Shown here piece after piece: positions 1 to 8,040 of a DNA stretch of 50,939 nucleotides. Location of the stretch: NCBI RefSeq assembly GCF_938017775.1, contig NZ_CALIIU010000075.1, forward strand, positions 1-50,939. Reading direction: 5' to 3'. The notes under the pieces were generated by a model, which was given only the letters and a program-made list of their open reading frames with translations, was not told the origin of the DNA and ran no database searches. This DNA is from an uncultured Campylobacter sp. Its GTDB lineage: Bacteria; Campylobacterota; Campylobacteria; Campylobacterales; Campylobacteraceae. A program made the position numbers and the translations under genes. Each line of letters opens with the position of its first letter. Position 1 is the stretch's first letter.

Positions 1-4
1 GGGT

Positions 5-56
5 TTGGGGCGGGAAGGGGAGCGACCTCGCAATTCAAGCCCCTTTCCCGCCCCAA
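5..56. repeat. GC-rich inverted repeat (hairpin)
   Basis: The arm TTGGGGCGGGAAGGGG at 5-20 is mirrored by CCCCTTTCCCGCCCCAA at 40-56, with one extra T, separated by 19 bases. The stem would be very stable. No T-run follows it on either strand, so it is not a classical terminator. It lies 127 bp past the stop of the minus-strand YcxB-like gene. The rest of 57-182 is AT-rich with no gene that I can see. Confidence 0.6.
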
Positions 57-182
57 GATTACGATATCACGAACAAAAATTTAAATGCAATTTTGCAAGT
101 AAAAGCTACTGCGACGACCTAAATTCTAGAATTTTAAATTTATATCGCGAATTTTGCGAGCCGCGAATTTAAAAGCAAAGCT

Positions 183-710
183 TTAAATTTCAACGTCCAG
201 ATCTACGGGTTCGATCTGCAAGCCGCGCAGACCGGCAAGATGCTGTACCGCAGCGTCCGTCTCGGCGTTTTTGGGAAGGACGATGTGAAAGCCGCGATCA
301 AACGCCAAGAAAAAATTCTCCCCGCCCGCAGCGATGCGATTTAGCGAGCGCGCGGTAAATTTCTCGCTTGCACGCGGCTCGCCCTTTGAAAACGAGATCG
401 TCTCGTCGTCCGCGACGAAGCTCATCTCCGTGCTCGAGTTTTGCGCGAGCTTGGCGGCAGAGAGATGCTTTCTTAGCATGCGGCGGTAAAATTTCGGATA
501 AAAAATAAGCCACGCCGCACCCAAAATAACCGACGCCACGCTCGCAATCGGCGCCGTTTTTAAAAGCCCGTCGATGATGATGCCAACGAGCAAAAACTCA
601 AACGGTATGGCGTAGGTACTGACTAGGCGCTGCTTGCGCGCCTTTTTGCTGTAAAGCAGCATAAATTTATTGAGGTTATCCACGTCGCGATTGGTGATAC
701 GTACTTTCAT
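183..710 (-). CDS. YcxB-like small membrane protein
   Basis: The predicted protein has 175 residues. The N-terminal third is basic and leads into two adjacent hydrophobic segments (about residues 30-48 and 53-70), followed by a soluble C-terminal half of alternating strand-like segments ending in acidic residues. This arrangement, two membrane helices plus a compact C-terminal domain containing an F-x-A-F-D-x-G-F-type stretch, fits the YcxB-like family, whose function is unknown. The ATG is preceded by AAGGA at good spacing. It runs divergently from the acyltransferase fusion gene, whose start lies about 97 bp away, so the two share a short promoter region. The family call rests on the overall pattern and not on a catalytic motif. 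Confidence 0.6.
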   Translation of the reverse strand: MKVRITNRDVDNLNKFMLLYSKKARKQRLVSTYAIPFEFLLVGIIIDGLLKTAPIASVASVILGAAWLIFYPKFYRRMLRKHLSAAKLAQNSSTEMSFVADDETISFSKGEPRASEKFTARSLNRIAAGGENFFLAFDRGFHIVLPKNAETDAAVQHLAGLRGLQIEPVDLDVEI

Positions 711-807
711 ATTTTTCCTTTAATTTTTGCGTAATTGTAGCGAAGCCGCCTTAAATTTGCGTCCGTTAACTTCCGTGAGATAAAATCCCGTTTTTAAAGG
801 AGCGCCC

Positions 808-3800
808 GTGAAATCTCTATTAAAAATCAACGGATTTTTGCCGTTTTTGGCGATTATGTTTATCAACGCAAGCGTCGATCTGGGCCATAAGATCACGATC
901 CAAAACGTCCTTGTTAAAAGCGCCGATTCGGGCGCTCTCATCGCCCTTACCTCGCTTGTAAATTTGCTGATTTTGCTGCCTTACGTATTTCTTTTTAGCG
1001 CCAGCGGCTATCTCAACGACAAATTCTCGCGCACCCGCATTACGCGGATCTGCGCGAAACTCGGCGTCGCGCTTACCGCGCTCATTACGCTCGGCTATGC
1101 GTGCGGGTGGTTTTATTTCGCATTTTTTATGACGATCCTGCTTGCGGCGCAAAGCGCGATCTACTCGCCCGCCAAATACGGTCTGATTAAAAAGATCGTC
1201 GGCGCGAAAAATTTAGGCGCGGCAAACGGCCTCGTGCAGGCTCTTACCATCATCGCGATTCTGCTTTCATCTCTTGTTTTTTCGGTAATTTTCGAGCTGT
1301 TTGCAGCTCGCAGCAGCGACGCGGGCGAGCTGATGAGCTCGGTTTGGTTCATCGGCGTGCTTTTGGTCGCGGGCTCCGTGCTTGAAACATACTACTCATA
1401 TAAAATTCCATTCTTCGACGCCGCGCAGCCGCAGGCGGAATTTAACAAAGACGACTATCTTAAGCTTCGCTATCTAAGGCAAAATTTAAATTTTGTGCTA
1501 AAAGACAAAAATGTCCTACTCTGCACGCTGGGACTTGCGATGTTTTGGGCGGTCTCGCAGCTCGTGATCGCGACCTTCCCGGCTCACTACAAGAGCCTTA
1601 GCGGCAGCGACAACGTAATGGTGATCCAGGTGATCTTAGCTCTTAGCGCGATCGGAATCGCGCTAGGCTCGATCTTTGCGGGCAGCTACTGCAAAAAGCA
1701 TATCGAGCTCGGTATCGTGCCGTTCGGCGCATTCGGGCTCGCGCTTGCGCTAATGGTGCTAGCCAACGCGCACTCGGTATTTTGGCTCGGCACGGCGTCG
1801 TTTTTCTTCGGATTTAGCGGCGGAATTTTCATCGTGCCGCTCAACGCCGTCATTCAGTTTTTCACCGCCGATGAGCGCATGGGGCGGGTACTCGCGGGTT
1901 CAAATTTCATCCAAAATATCTTTATGGTGCTGTTTTTGCTCATCGCCATCATCTTGGTGCATTTTGCGGTCGCCAGCGGCGAAATTTTCGTTATGGCGGC
2001 GTTGTGCGTACTTATCTGCGGGATCTTCGGCGCGAAATATCTGCCGCAGCTTTTCGTTAGAATTTTACTCATTCCGTTTATGAAATTTGGCTATCAAGTC
2101 CACGTAGACGGCATCGAAAACATCCCGCAAAAAGGCGGCGTGCTACTTTTAGGCAACCATATCAGCTGGATCGATTGGGCGGTGGTGCAGCTTGCCTGCC
2201 CGCGCGGGGTGCGCTTCGTGATGCATCGCAGCTACTACGATCTGTGGTATTTGAAGTGGTTTTTTAAAATTTTCCGCGTCATTCCGATCGGAGCGGGCGT
2301 GAGCAAAAGCGCGATCGAAAGTATCCGCGAGGCGCTGAATGCTGGTGAAGTAGTGGGGCTCTTCCCCGAGGGTCACATCAGTTACAACGGCCGCATAGAC
2401 GAGTTTCAGGGCGGATTTGAGCTAGCCGCGCACGATACAAACTCCGTAATCGTGCCTTTTTATATAAGAGGGCTTTGGGGATCGACATTCTCGCGCGCCA
2501 GCGAGCATTATAAAAGAACGATCTCGCAAAGCGGCAAAAACGCGCTTCGCGTAAGCTTCGGCGCGCCGATTGAGGCAAATTCCAAAGCGCACGAGGTAAA
2601 GCGTGCGGTAACGGAGCTATCGTTTTTCAGCTGGGGCAAATATCTCGCAAGCCTAAAGCCGCTTGCCTACAACTGGCTAAATCAAGCCAAAAGATCGCCT
2701 TTTAAGCGCGTAGCGGTCGATAGTACGGGAGCAAGTCTCACAAATTTAGCGATGATGAGCGCCGTTTTGATACTTCGCAAAAGGCTAAAGAGCCGCATAA
2801 GCAGCGAGGAAAACGTCGGTATCGTTTTGCCTAGCTCGGTCATCGCAAGCGCCGTAAATTTAACGCTTTTTGCGATGGGCAAAACGAGCGTAAATTTAAA
2901 CTACACGCTAAGCGAAGAAAATTTAATCTACTGCGCGGATAAAGCGAATATCCGCACGATCATCAGCTCGCGAAAATTCGTAGAAAAGCTCAAATCAAAG
3001 GGCTTTGAGCTGGAAAGCTCGATCGGCGATCGGCTCGTGTATCTTGAGGATCTAAGCGAGGGCGCCTCTAAAAACGAGCGCATAATCTGCGCGCTAAAAT
3101 CGCTACTGATGCCTAAAATTTTATTTCGCGCGCTGTATTTTAAGCCGCACGCGATAGATGACGTAGCGACAATTTTATTTAGCAGCGGCAGCGAGGGAAA
3201 GCCCAAAGGCGTGGTTTTAACGCACAAAAATATAATGGCGAACGTCCGTCAAATTTCAGAACTCATAAACGCCACCGAGCACGACGCGATTTTAGCGTCG
3301 CTGCCGATCTTTCACTGCTTCGGGCTTACCGTAACGACGCTATTTCCGCTAAACGACGGAATTTTAAGCATCCACGTACCCGATCCTACGGACGCCTTTA
3401 GCGTCGGCAAGATGAGCGCAAAATACGGCGCTACGATAATGTTCGGTACTTCGACGTTTTTTAGGCTCTACACCAAAAACAAAAGGCTCAATCCTCTAAT
3501 GCTAGCAAGCATTCGCCTGGCGATTGCGGGCGCGGAGAAGCTAAACGAAAACGTCCGAAAGGAATTTAAGATAAAATTCGGCATCGAAATTTACGAGGGC
3601 TACGGCACGACCGAGACTGCACCGGTGGTTAGCGTAAATACGCCGAACGTCCTTGAGCCCGATTTTTTCAAAGAGCTTCACTTCAACCGCGAAAAGAGCG
3701 TCGGCTTGCCGCTTGCAGGCACGGTCATAAAGATCACCGATCCCGCCTCGCTGCAACCGCTATCAAACGGGCAGGAGGGTCTTATCTTAATCGGCGGACA

Positions 3801-4251
3801 TCAGGTTATGAAGGAGTACTACGATGAACCGGCAAGAACCGCCGAAGCGATCGCACAAATAAACGACGTGCGCTACTACAAAAGCGGCGACATCGGCTAT
3901 ATCGACGATGACGGGTTTTTATTTATCACCGACCGCCTCTCGCGCTTTGCTAAAATCGGCGGCGAGATGATTAGCCTGGGCGCAGTAGAAAGCGCCGTGG
4001 GCGAAATTTTAGGCGAGAGCGCGATCTATTCGTGCGTGAACCTAAAAGACGAGAAAAAGGGCGAAAAGATCGCTCTGCTTTACGTGGGCGAGGCGAGCGA
4101 GGATGAAATTTCGCGCCGCCTAAAGGACTCCGCACTGGCGCCGATAATGCAGCCAAGCGTCGTGAAAAAGGTCGAGCAAATCCCGGTGCTCGGCAGCGGC
4201 AAGGTAAATCTCAAAGCGGTAAAGGATCTGGCGATAGAGCTAGGGCTGTAA
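808..4251 (+). CDS. aas: LplT-PlsC-acyl-ACP synthetase fusion (lysophospholipid uptake and reacylation)
   Basis: This 1147-residue protein has three modules. Residues 1-400 are a multi-helix MFS transporter resembling the lysophospholipid flippase LplT. Residues about 425-620 are a PlsC-type acyltransferase with the NHxxxxD motif (N450, H451) and FPEG at 519-522. Residues about 640-1147 are an AMP-forming acyl-ACP synthetase with the P-loop-like SSGSEGKPKG at 792-801 and YGTTET at 932-937. In E. coli, LplT and Aas are adjacent separate genes that bring lysophosphatidylethanolamine across the inner membrane and reacylate it with acyl-ACP; here they form one chain, a fusion known from other proteobacteria. 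The start is GTG with AAAGGAG just upstream, and a TAAAAT -10-like element lies at 781-786. All signature motifs are intact. Confidence 0.9.
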   Translation: MKSLLKINGFLPFLAIMFINASVDLGHKITIQNVLVKSADSGALIALTSLVNLLILLPYVFLFSASGYLNDKFSRTRITRICAKLGVALTALITLGYACGWFYFAFFMTILLAAQSAIYSPAKYGLIKKIVGAKNLGAANGLVQALTIIAILLSSLVFSVIFELFAARSSDAGELMSSVWFIGVLLVAGSVLETYYSYKIPFFDAAQPQAEFNKDDYLKLRYLRQNLNFVLKDKNVLLCTLGLAMFWAVSQLVIATFPAHYKSLSGSDNVMVIQVILALSAIGIALGSIFAGSYCKKHIELGIVPFGAFGLALALMVLANAHSVFWLGTASFFFGFSGGIFIVPLNAVIQFFTADERMGRVLAGSNFIQNIFMVLFLLIAIILVHFAVASGEIFVMAALCVLICGIFGAKYLPQLFVRILLIPFMKFGYQVHVDGIENIPQKGGVLLLGNHISWIDWAVVQLACPRGVRFVMHRSYYDLWYLKWFFKIFRVIPIGAGVSKSAIESIREALNAGEVVGLFPEGHISYNGRIDEFQGGFELAAHDTNSVIVPFYIRGLWGSTFSRASEHYKRTISQSGKNALRVSFGAPIEANSKAHEVKRAVTELSFFSWGKYLASLKPLAYNWLNQAKRSPFKRVAVDSTGASLTNLAMMSAVLILRKRLKSRISSEENVGIVLPSSVIASAVNLTLFAMGKTSVNLNYTLSEENLIYCADKANIRTIISSRKFVEKLKSKGFELESSIGDRLVYLEDLSEGASKNERIICALKSLLMPKILFRALYFKPHAIDDVATILFSSGSEGKPKGVVLTHKNIMANVRQISELINATEHDAILASLPIFHCFGLTVTTLFPLNDGILSIHVPDPTDAFSVGKMSAKYGATIMFGTSTFFRLYTKNKRLNPLMLASIRLAIAGAEKLNENVRKEFKIKFGIEIYEGYGTTETAPVVSVNTPNVLEPDFFKELHFNREKSVGLPLAGTVIKITDPASLQPLSNGQEGLILIGGHQVMKEYYDEPARTAEAIAQINDVRYYKSGDIGYIDDDGFLFITDRLSRFAKIGGEMISLGAVESAVGEILGESAIYSCVNLKDEKKGEKIALLYVGEASEDEISRRLKDSALAPIMQPSVVKKVEQIPVLGSGKVNLKAVKDLAIELGL

Positions 4252-5064
4252 ATTTTAAAGCCTTAAAATTTGCGCCCTAGATTTTAAATTTACGTCTCGT
4301 CGCGCTATTCGCGTGGGATAGTACAAAGAGGATAAGCCCTCTAAATTTTAAATTTATGCTTTGTCGCGCCGCATAGTTTTGCGGTTTTCGCTCCTAGCAG
4401 CGGGCGATCTCGCGGTCGCGGCGGCGGTTTATTTGGGGCGATAGCCGCGTGTGGTCGCGGCGCCAGATTTATGCTAAATTTTGCAGAGGTGGGCTGCTGC
4501 TGATCCTACGATTTTTCGCGGTCGCAGCGCCAAATATGCTAAATTTTGCAAACAGACGGCAGCCGCTCGCTGTGGGGATAGACAAAATTCCTGTTTTAAA
4601 CGGCGTGCGAAATTTCACGGCGGAGCCGCGGAGAGAATTTTAACGGCGTACGCACGGAAAGAAATTTCAATGGCGTACGGCGAGAAATTTTAGCGACATC
4701 GCCCCTCGCTTCGCCGCTTATAAAATTTGCAAATTTTATCTCCCGAGCGTTCGCCGATGAGGTTTATAAACCGTGACTCAAACTCCCAGCTTCGTCCTTC
4801 CGTCATAACGGCGGCTTAAATTTTATCTACTCGCGCTATGTGCGCCTCAAAGTCGGCGCGCATTTACGCTAGCGCAAAGTATCGCGCACCTAAATTTGAA
4901 AGATAAATTTCATTCGCGCAGGTATAAAATTTGAAAATTTCAAAGCCGTTTAAATTTAACCGAAGTCGGCAGAGCTTAAATTTTAAAAAGGTCTAAGCTT
5001 TAAGGATTTTAAAAAAGATGAAAGAGCCGCGAAGCGCACGCTTCGCAGCAAATTTAAAGGAGGA
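4252..5064. other. 813-bp gene-poor region with imperfect direct repeats
   Basis: I see no convincing gene here; short open frames overlap each other and lack ribosome binding sites. The region is made of GC-rich patches separated by AAATTTTAAA-like tracts. An imperfect direct repeat is visible: a unit of the form TCGCGGCGCCAGATTTATGC followed by TAAATTTTGCA (about 4454-4483) recurs as TCGCAGCGCCAAATATGC plus TAAATTTTGCA (about 4520-4549), each followed by a similar GGCAGC/GGCTGC-containing stretch. It may be decayed coding sequence. Confidence 0.5.
5015..5046 (-). terminator. Rho-independent terminator after the flavodoxin operon
   Basis: Seven-base arms GCGAAGC (5029-5035) and GCTTCGC (5040-5046) flank a four-base loop. 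Reading the minus strand, the stem is followed by a T-rich run (TTTCATCTTTTTT). It lies 19 bp past the flavodoxin stop. Confidence 0.65.
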
Positions 5065-5556
5065 CTATTTAAAAGATGGAGCGATTTGCGCTACCCACGC
5101 CTCGATGCGGCTCTCGGTAAGGTCGCTTTGATTGTCATTGTCTAGCGCAAGACCTACGAATTTGCCGTTCACTACGGCCTTGCTCTCGTCAAATTCATAT
5201 CCGTCGGTAGGCACTGCGCCTACGATATTTGCACCCGCTTTTTTGAAGTTATCGTATAGCTCGCGCATTGCGTTGCAGTAGGCGTCGCTGTAGCTTGAGC
5301 TATCGCCCATACCAAAAATCGCGACGGTCTTGCCCGCGACATCAAGGGCTGAGAAATCAAAGCCCGCCCAGTCGTCCTGCAACTCTCCGTCGTTCCATGT
5401 GGAGCTGCCGATGATGAGCGCAGTGTATTTATTTAGATCTGCAGGCGCGATGTCCGCAACATTTTTTAGCTCGTTTTCTATGCCTAGCTTTTCGGAGATC
5501 AGCTTCGCGGCGTCCTCGGTATTGCCCATCGAGCTTCCAAAAATAATTCCAACCAT
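5065..5556 (-). CDS. fldA: Flavodoxin (short electron carrier)
   Basis: The protein has 163 residues. It starts with the FMN phosphate-binding loop G-S-S-M-G-N-T (residues 7-13), followed by SSTWNDGELQDDW and FGMGDSSSY, the two segments that wrap the isoalloxazine ring in flavodoxins. Flavodoxin carries one or two electrons; in Campylobacter and Helicobacter it is the physiological partner of pyruvate oxidoreductase, which is encoded 2.5 kb away. The start ATG has AAAGGAT upstream. It is the last gene of a minus-strand operon with the variable hypothetical protein (11-bp gap) and the DUF2325 protein. As I recall, C. jejuni has the same gene order, which supports orthology. Confidence 0.95.
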   Translation of the reverse strand: MVGIIFGSSMGNTEDAAKLISEKLGIENELKNVADIAPADLNKYTALIIGSSTWNDGELQDDWAGFDFSALDVAGKTVAIFGMGDSSSYSDAYCNAMRELYDNFKKAGANIVGAVPTDGYEFDESKAVVNGKFVGLALDNDNQSDLTESRIEAWVAQIAPSFK

Positions 5557-5567
5557 TTGGTATCCTT

Positions 5568-6803
5568 TTAATAAATTTTGTCGGTAAGCTTGTATGGTAC
5601 TAATTTCATAATGAAATTTCCCTTAAAGCATTCGCTTTTTATCTCGACATGGCGGCTAAAATTTTCATTTTTTGGATAGACAAGATACACGGCGTCGAGG
5701 TTTGCTCCGCGGCAAAGCTCTAGCGCTTTTTTTATATCATTATCATAAATGGCTGGATTTTGAGGTAAAATTTTTTTAAAGCTCGTAACCACGCCTAGGC
5801 TAAAACTGCTCTTGCGAACTACGATGAGCTCGCCCGATTTGCCCACAAGCTGCAGCTGTGCGCCTGCATTTCGCAGCGCGATCTTTGAAAACACAAAATC
5901 GCTAAACGCCTCGCAGGCATTTAGCAGCACGCCGCTACGCAGACTCACGATTGCGCGAGTTAGCTTATAAGCAGGCTTAGCGGCAAATACGGGCAGCGGC
6001 ATGCCGCGCAGATAAGAAAAGATTATCACATTATCCGCTGCGCAAAATTTTACGGCGGGCTTGAAACGGTAAATTTTATGAGCACCGCGCCCAAGCTCGG
6101 AAGCGATGAAATTTAAAAACGCAGCGCGAAACTGCGAAGCGCTTTTTAAATTTGCGGGTGGAATTCTATAATCCGCATTAACGTTAAAATTATATAGAGC
6201 TAGCATCGCCCGCGCTCGCGAAGCCGCATCATAACCCTGTAGCGCCTCTGGTGCAATCTCGCGTCCATTCGCATCAAAGCCAAAAATTTCGCCGTCAAAG
6301 AATTTTTTATTAAAAGCTTCGGTATTTAAAATTTCATCATCAATAAGCTCATTATCGCGCCGCAGATCCGCTTTTTGGCGTTTTTCGCGCGCCGCGATAT
6401 CTCGTTTTGGCGCGGCAATATCTCGTAACAAAGCTGATTTCTCGTCCGAACGCTTAGTGCAGAAAAAAATCTTTTGCGCGGAGCTAGTGTCGTAAAAGGC
6501 CCTTGCTGTAAAATTCCTATTTGCGCCGCCTTTTTGCGCGCTCTTTGCAGCGCACGGCTTAGAGGCATTACGACTAAGTGCGTACGATTTACCACTTGAA
6601 AACTTTTTAAATTTGCCGTTAAATTTCTTGCTTTCGGTGTGTGCAAGGCAAGTAGCGTTAAATTTGCTAGAATTTAAAAAATCCTTGGAATTTAGCTCGC
6701 CTGTTTCATCGTCGTAAGCATTTGATTGCGACGCAGTGCGCGATTTTTTAACCGCTTGGCTGGGCTTGCCGGCATTATTTAAATTCCTTGGAATTTTAAT
6801 CAT
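5568..6803 (-). CDS. Hypothetical protein with variable basic N-terminus, between DUF2325 gene and fldA
   Basis: I do not recognise a domain with a known function. The 411-residue protein divides in two. Residues 1 to about 190 are low-complexity, rich in Lys, Ser, Asn, Ala and Arg, with short recurring KFN/FKKF/SSKF-like words and no hydrophobic core. Residues about 195-411 look like a folded domain with ordinary composition, including Y-N-F-N-V-N-A-D-Y-R and a terminal half rich in beta-like segments. The start overlaps the DUF2325 gene by 8 bp, implying coupled translation, and the stop lies 11 bp before fldA. As I recall, C. jejuni has a shorter hypothetical gene at the same place, so I infer a conserved C-terminal domain with a lineage-specific N-terminal extension. 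Confidence 0.7.
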   Translation of the reverse strand: MIKIPRNLNNAGKPSQAVKKSRTASQSNAYDDETGELNSKDFLNSSKFNATCLAHTESKKFNGKFKKFSSGKSYALSRNASKPCAAKSAQKGGANRNFTARAFYDTSSAQKIFFCTKRSDEKSALLRDIAAPKRDIAAREKRQKADLRRDNELIDDEILNTEAFNKKFFDGEIFGFDANGREIAPEALQGYDAASRARAMLALYNFNVNADYRIPPANLKSASQFRAAFLNFIASELGRGAHKIYRFKPAVKFCAADNVIIFSYLRGMPLPVFAAKPAYKLTRAIVSLRSGVLLNACEAFSDFVFSKIALRNAGAQLQLVGKSGELIVVRKSSFSLGVVTSFKKILPQNPAIYDNDIKKALELCRGANLDAVYLVYPKNENFSRHVEIKSECFKGNFIMKLVPYKLTDKIY

Positions 6804-7119
6804 CTTCGCAAGGCTTGCAACCGAATTCTTGATTTAAATTGAAAACCTTACAGTATTCGCAAAATACGCAGCTAACGCTTCTTTTAGCGCATACAAGCGG
6901 AATTTTGCGCTTTTTTACTTCGCCTTTGATCTTTTTCATCGTGTTGTGGTTTAAAAAGCTCGTAAGCATAACGACACACTCGGTATCTTGCGGGATCGGC
7001 TTACGATTTACGCGATTTTCGTTTCGTGCATCCCAGTGCTCGATGTTACTCGCGCCAAGGTCTTTTAAAACCGCCTTAATGGGCGTAATTTCATCTGCTC
7101 CTATAACTAAAACGTTCAT
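6796..7119 (-). CDS. DUF2325 domain protein
   Basis: The protein has 107 residues and opens with MNVLVIGADEI, a Rossmann-like strand. HWDARNENR follows, then V-V-M-L-T-S-F-L-N-H-N, and it ends with a cluster of five cysteines in C-V-F-C-E-Y-C and FGCKPC. This matches DUF2325, a small family of unknown function. The C-terminal cysteines could bind a metal or Fe-S cluster, which is inference. It is the first gene of the DUF2325-hypothetical-fldA operon; a TATAAT element lies about 30 bp before the ATG, and the ribosome site is AAAGGGGATG. Confidence 0.8.
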   Translation of the reverse strand: MNVLVIGADEITPIKAVLKDLGASNIEHWDARNENRVNRKPIPQDTECVVMLTSFLNHNTMKKIKGEVKKRKIPLVCAKRSVSCVFCEYCKVFNLNQEFGCKPCEDD

Positions 7120-7148
7120 TTCATCCCCTTTTATGATTGATAGTTGTT

Positions 7149-7154
7149 ATTATA
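7149..7154 (-). promoter_or_regulatory. -10 box of the DUF2325-fldA operon
   Basis: On the minus strand the sequence reads TATAAT, about 30 bp upstream of the DUF2325 start, with an AT-rich upstream segment in place of a clear -35. That is typical of sigma-70 promoters in Campylobacter. Confidence 0.55.
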
Positions 7155-7206
7155 ACAGAGAAAGATTAAATTTAACTGATAATGTATATAAAAATTTGAA
7201 ATTATA

Positions 7207-7225
7207 AGCCGGAATTTTACCGGCT
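7207..7225 (-). terminator. Terminator after the Asp/Glu racemase gene
   Basis: AGCCGG (7207-7212) pairs with CCGGCT (7220-7225) across a seven-base AT loop. In the minus direction it is followed by TTATAATTTCAAATTTTTATA. It begins 13 bp past the racemase stop and also separates this gene from the DUF2325 promoter. Confidence 0.65.
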
Positions 7226-7237
7226 CATATTTGATAT

Positions 7238-7930
7238 TTACTCGCTTAAAGCTAGACTTACTGCCGCATCGATGTGGATCTGCGTAGTATCAAATAGCCA
7301 CGCGGCGGTATCTGCTTGCGATACGAGCAGCCCGATCTCCGTACAGCCCAGTATCACGCCCTGCGCGCCGCGAGCTCTAAGTCCTTCTATAATCCGTAAA
7401 AATTTCTCTTTGGAGTGCGGTAAGATTTTACCAAAGCAAAGCTCATCAAAAATTACTTCGTTTACCGCTTCCATTTCGTCCGCGTTCGGTACGAGCACCT
7501 CTACGCCACCATCTATCAAGCGCTGTTTGTAAAAATCCTGCGTCATCGTGTAGATCGTGCCGAGCAGCCCTACTTTTTGCACGCCACGTTTTCGCAACTC
7601 ATTTAGCGTAGCGTCCGCGATATGCACGAAAGGCACGGAGATAGCGGCATTTATCGCCTCGTAGCACTTATGCATCGTGTTAGTGCAAAGAAAAATATAA
7701 TCCGCTCCGCCGCTTTGCAAAACCCGCGCGTGACGAGCTAAAATTTCGCCCGCCCTGCCCCACTCATTATCTCTTTGGCACCGCTCGATCTCGTCGAAAT
7801 TTAAGCTACTTAGCAGGATTTCGCCGCTACTTAGCCCACCTAGACGCTCGTTAATTTTGCGATTGATCCCATCATAATAGGTAATCGTAGATTCGTAGCT
7901 CATGCCGCCGATTAGTCCGATTTTTTTCAT
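7238..7930 (-). CDS. racD: Aspartate/glutamate racemase family protein
   Basis: The 230-residue protein has the two active-site cysteine motifs of PLP-independent Asp/Glu racemases: FLCTNTMH (C82) and LGCTEIGLL (C196), plus the N-terminal GLIGGMSYEST loop typical of the YgeA/RacD group. Such enzymes interconvert L- and D-aspartate, or related amino acids, by a two-cysteine proton relay. Length and both catalytic residues are normal for an active enzyme; exact substrate cannot be read from the sequence. The start ATG has only a weak AGAG ribosome site. It is a single-gene unit bounded by its own terminator and by the terminator of the pyruvate oxidoreductase gene. Aspartate is a respiratory substrate precursor in this group, so an aspartate role is plausible but inferred. 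Confidence 0.85.
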   Translation of the reverse strand: MKKIGLIGGMSYESTITYYDGINRKINERLGGLSSGEILLSSLNFDEIERCQRDNEWGRAGEILARHARVLQSGGADYIFLCTNTMHKCYEAINAAISVPFVHIADATLNELRKRGVQKVGLLGTIYTMTQDFYKQRLIDGGVEVLVPNADEMEAVNEVIFDELCFGKILPHSKEKFLRIIEGLRARGAQGVILGCTEIGLLVSQADTAAWLFDTTQIHIDAAVSLALSE

Positions 7931-7985
7931 GGATTTCTCTTTTAAAATTTATACGGAATTTTATGCAGTCCCGCGAAATTTAATA

Positions 7986-8021
7986 AAATTCCGGATTGCA
8001 AAATTTGCAGAGCCGGAATTT
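7986..8021 (-). terminator. Terminator after the pyruvate oxidoreductase gene
   Basis: AAATTCCGG (7986-7994) and CCGGAATTT (8013-8021) are perfect nine-base arms, with a further small GCAAAATTTGC palindrome inside the loop. It starts 20 bp past the stop codon, and the minus strand continues with TTATTAAATTT. Confidence 0.6.
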
Positions 8022-8040
8022 CAACAAATAGCCGCAACGC

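Noticed and set aside
4449..4693. Two overlapping small frames in the gap before fldA
   Set aside because: They run through an imperfect repeat, have no ribosome site and look like chance frames.
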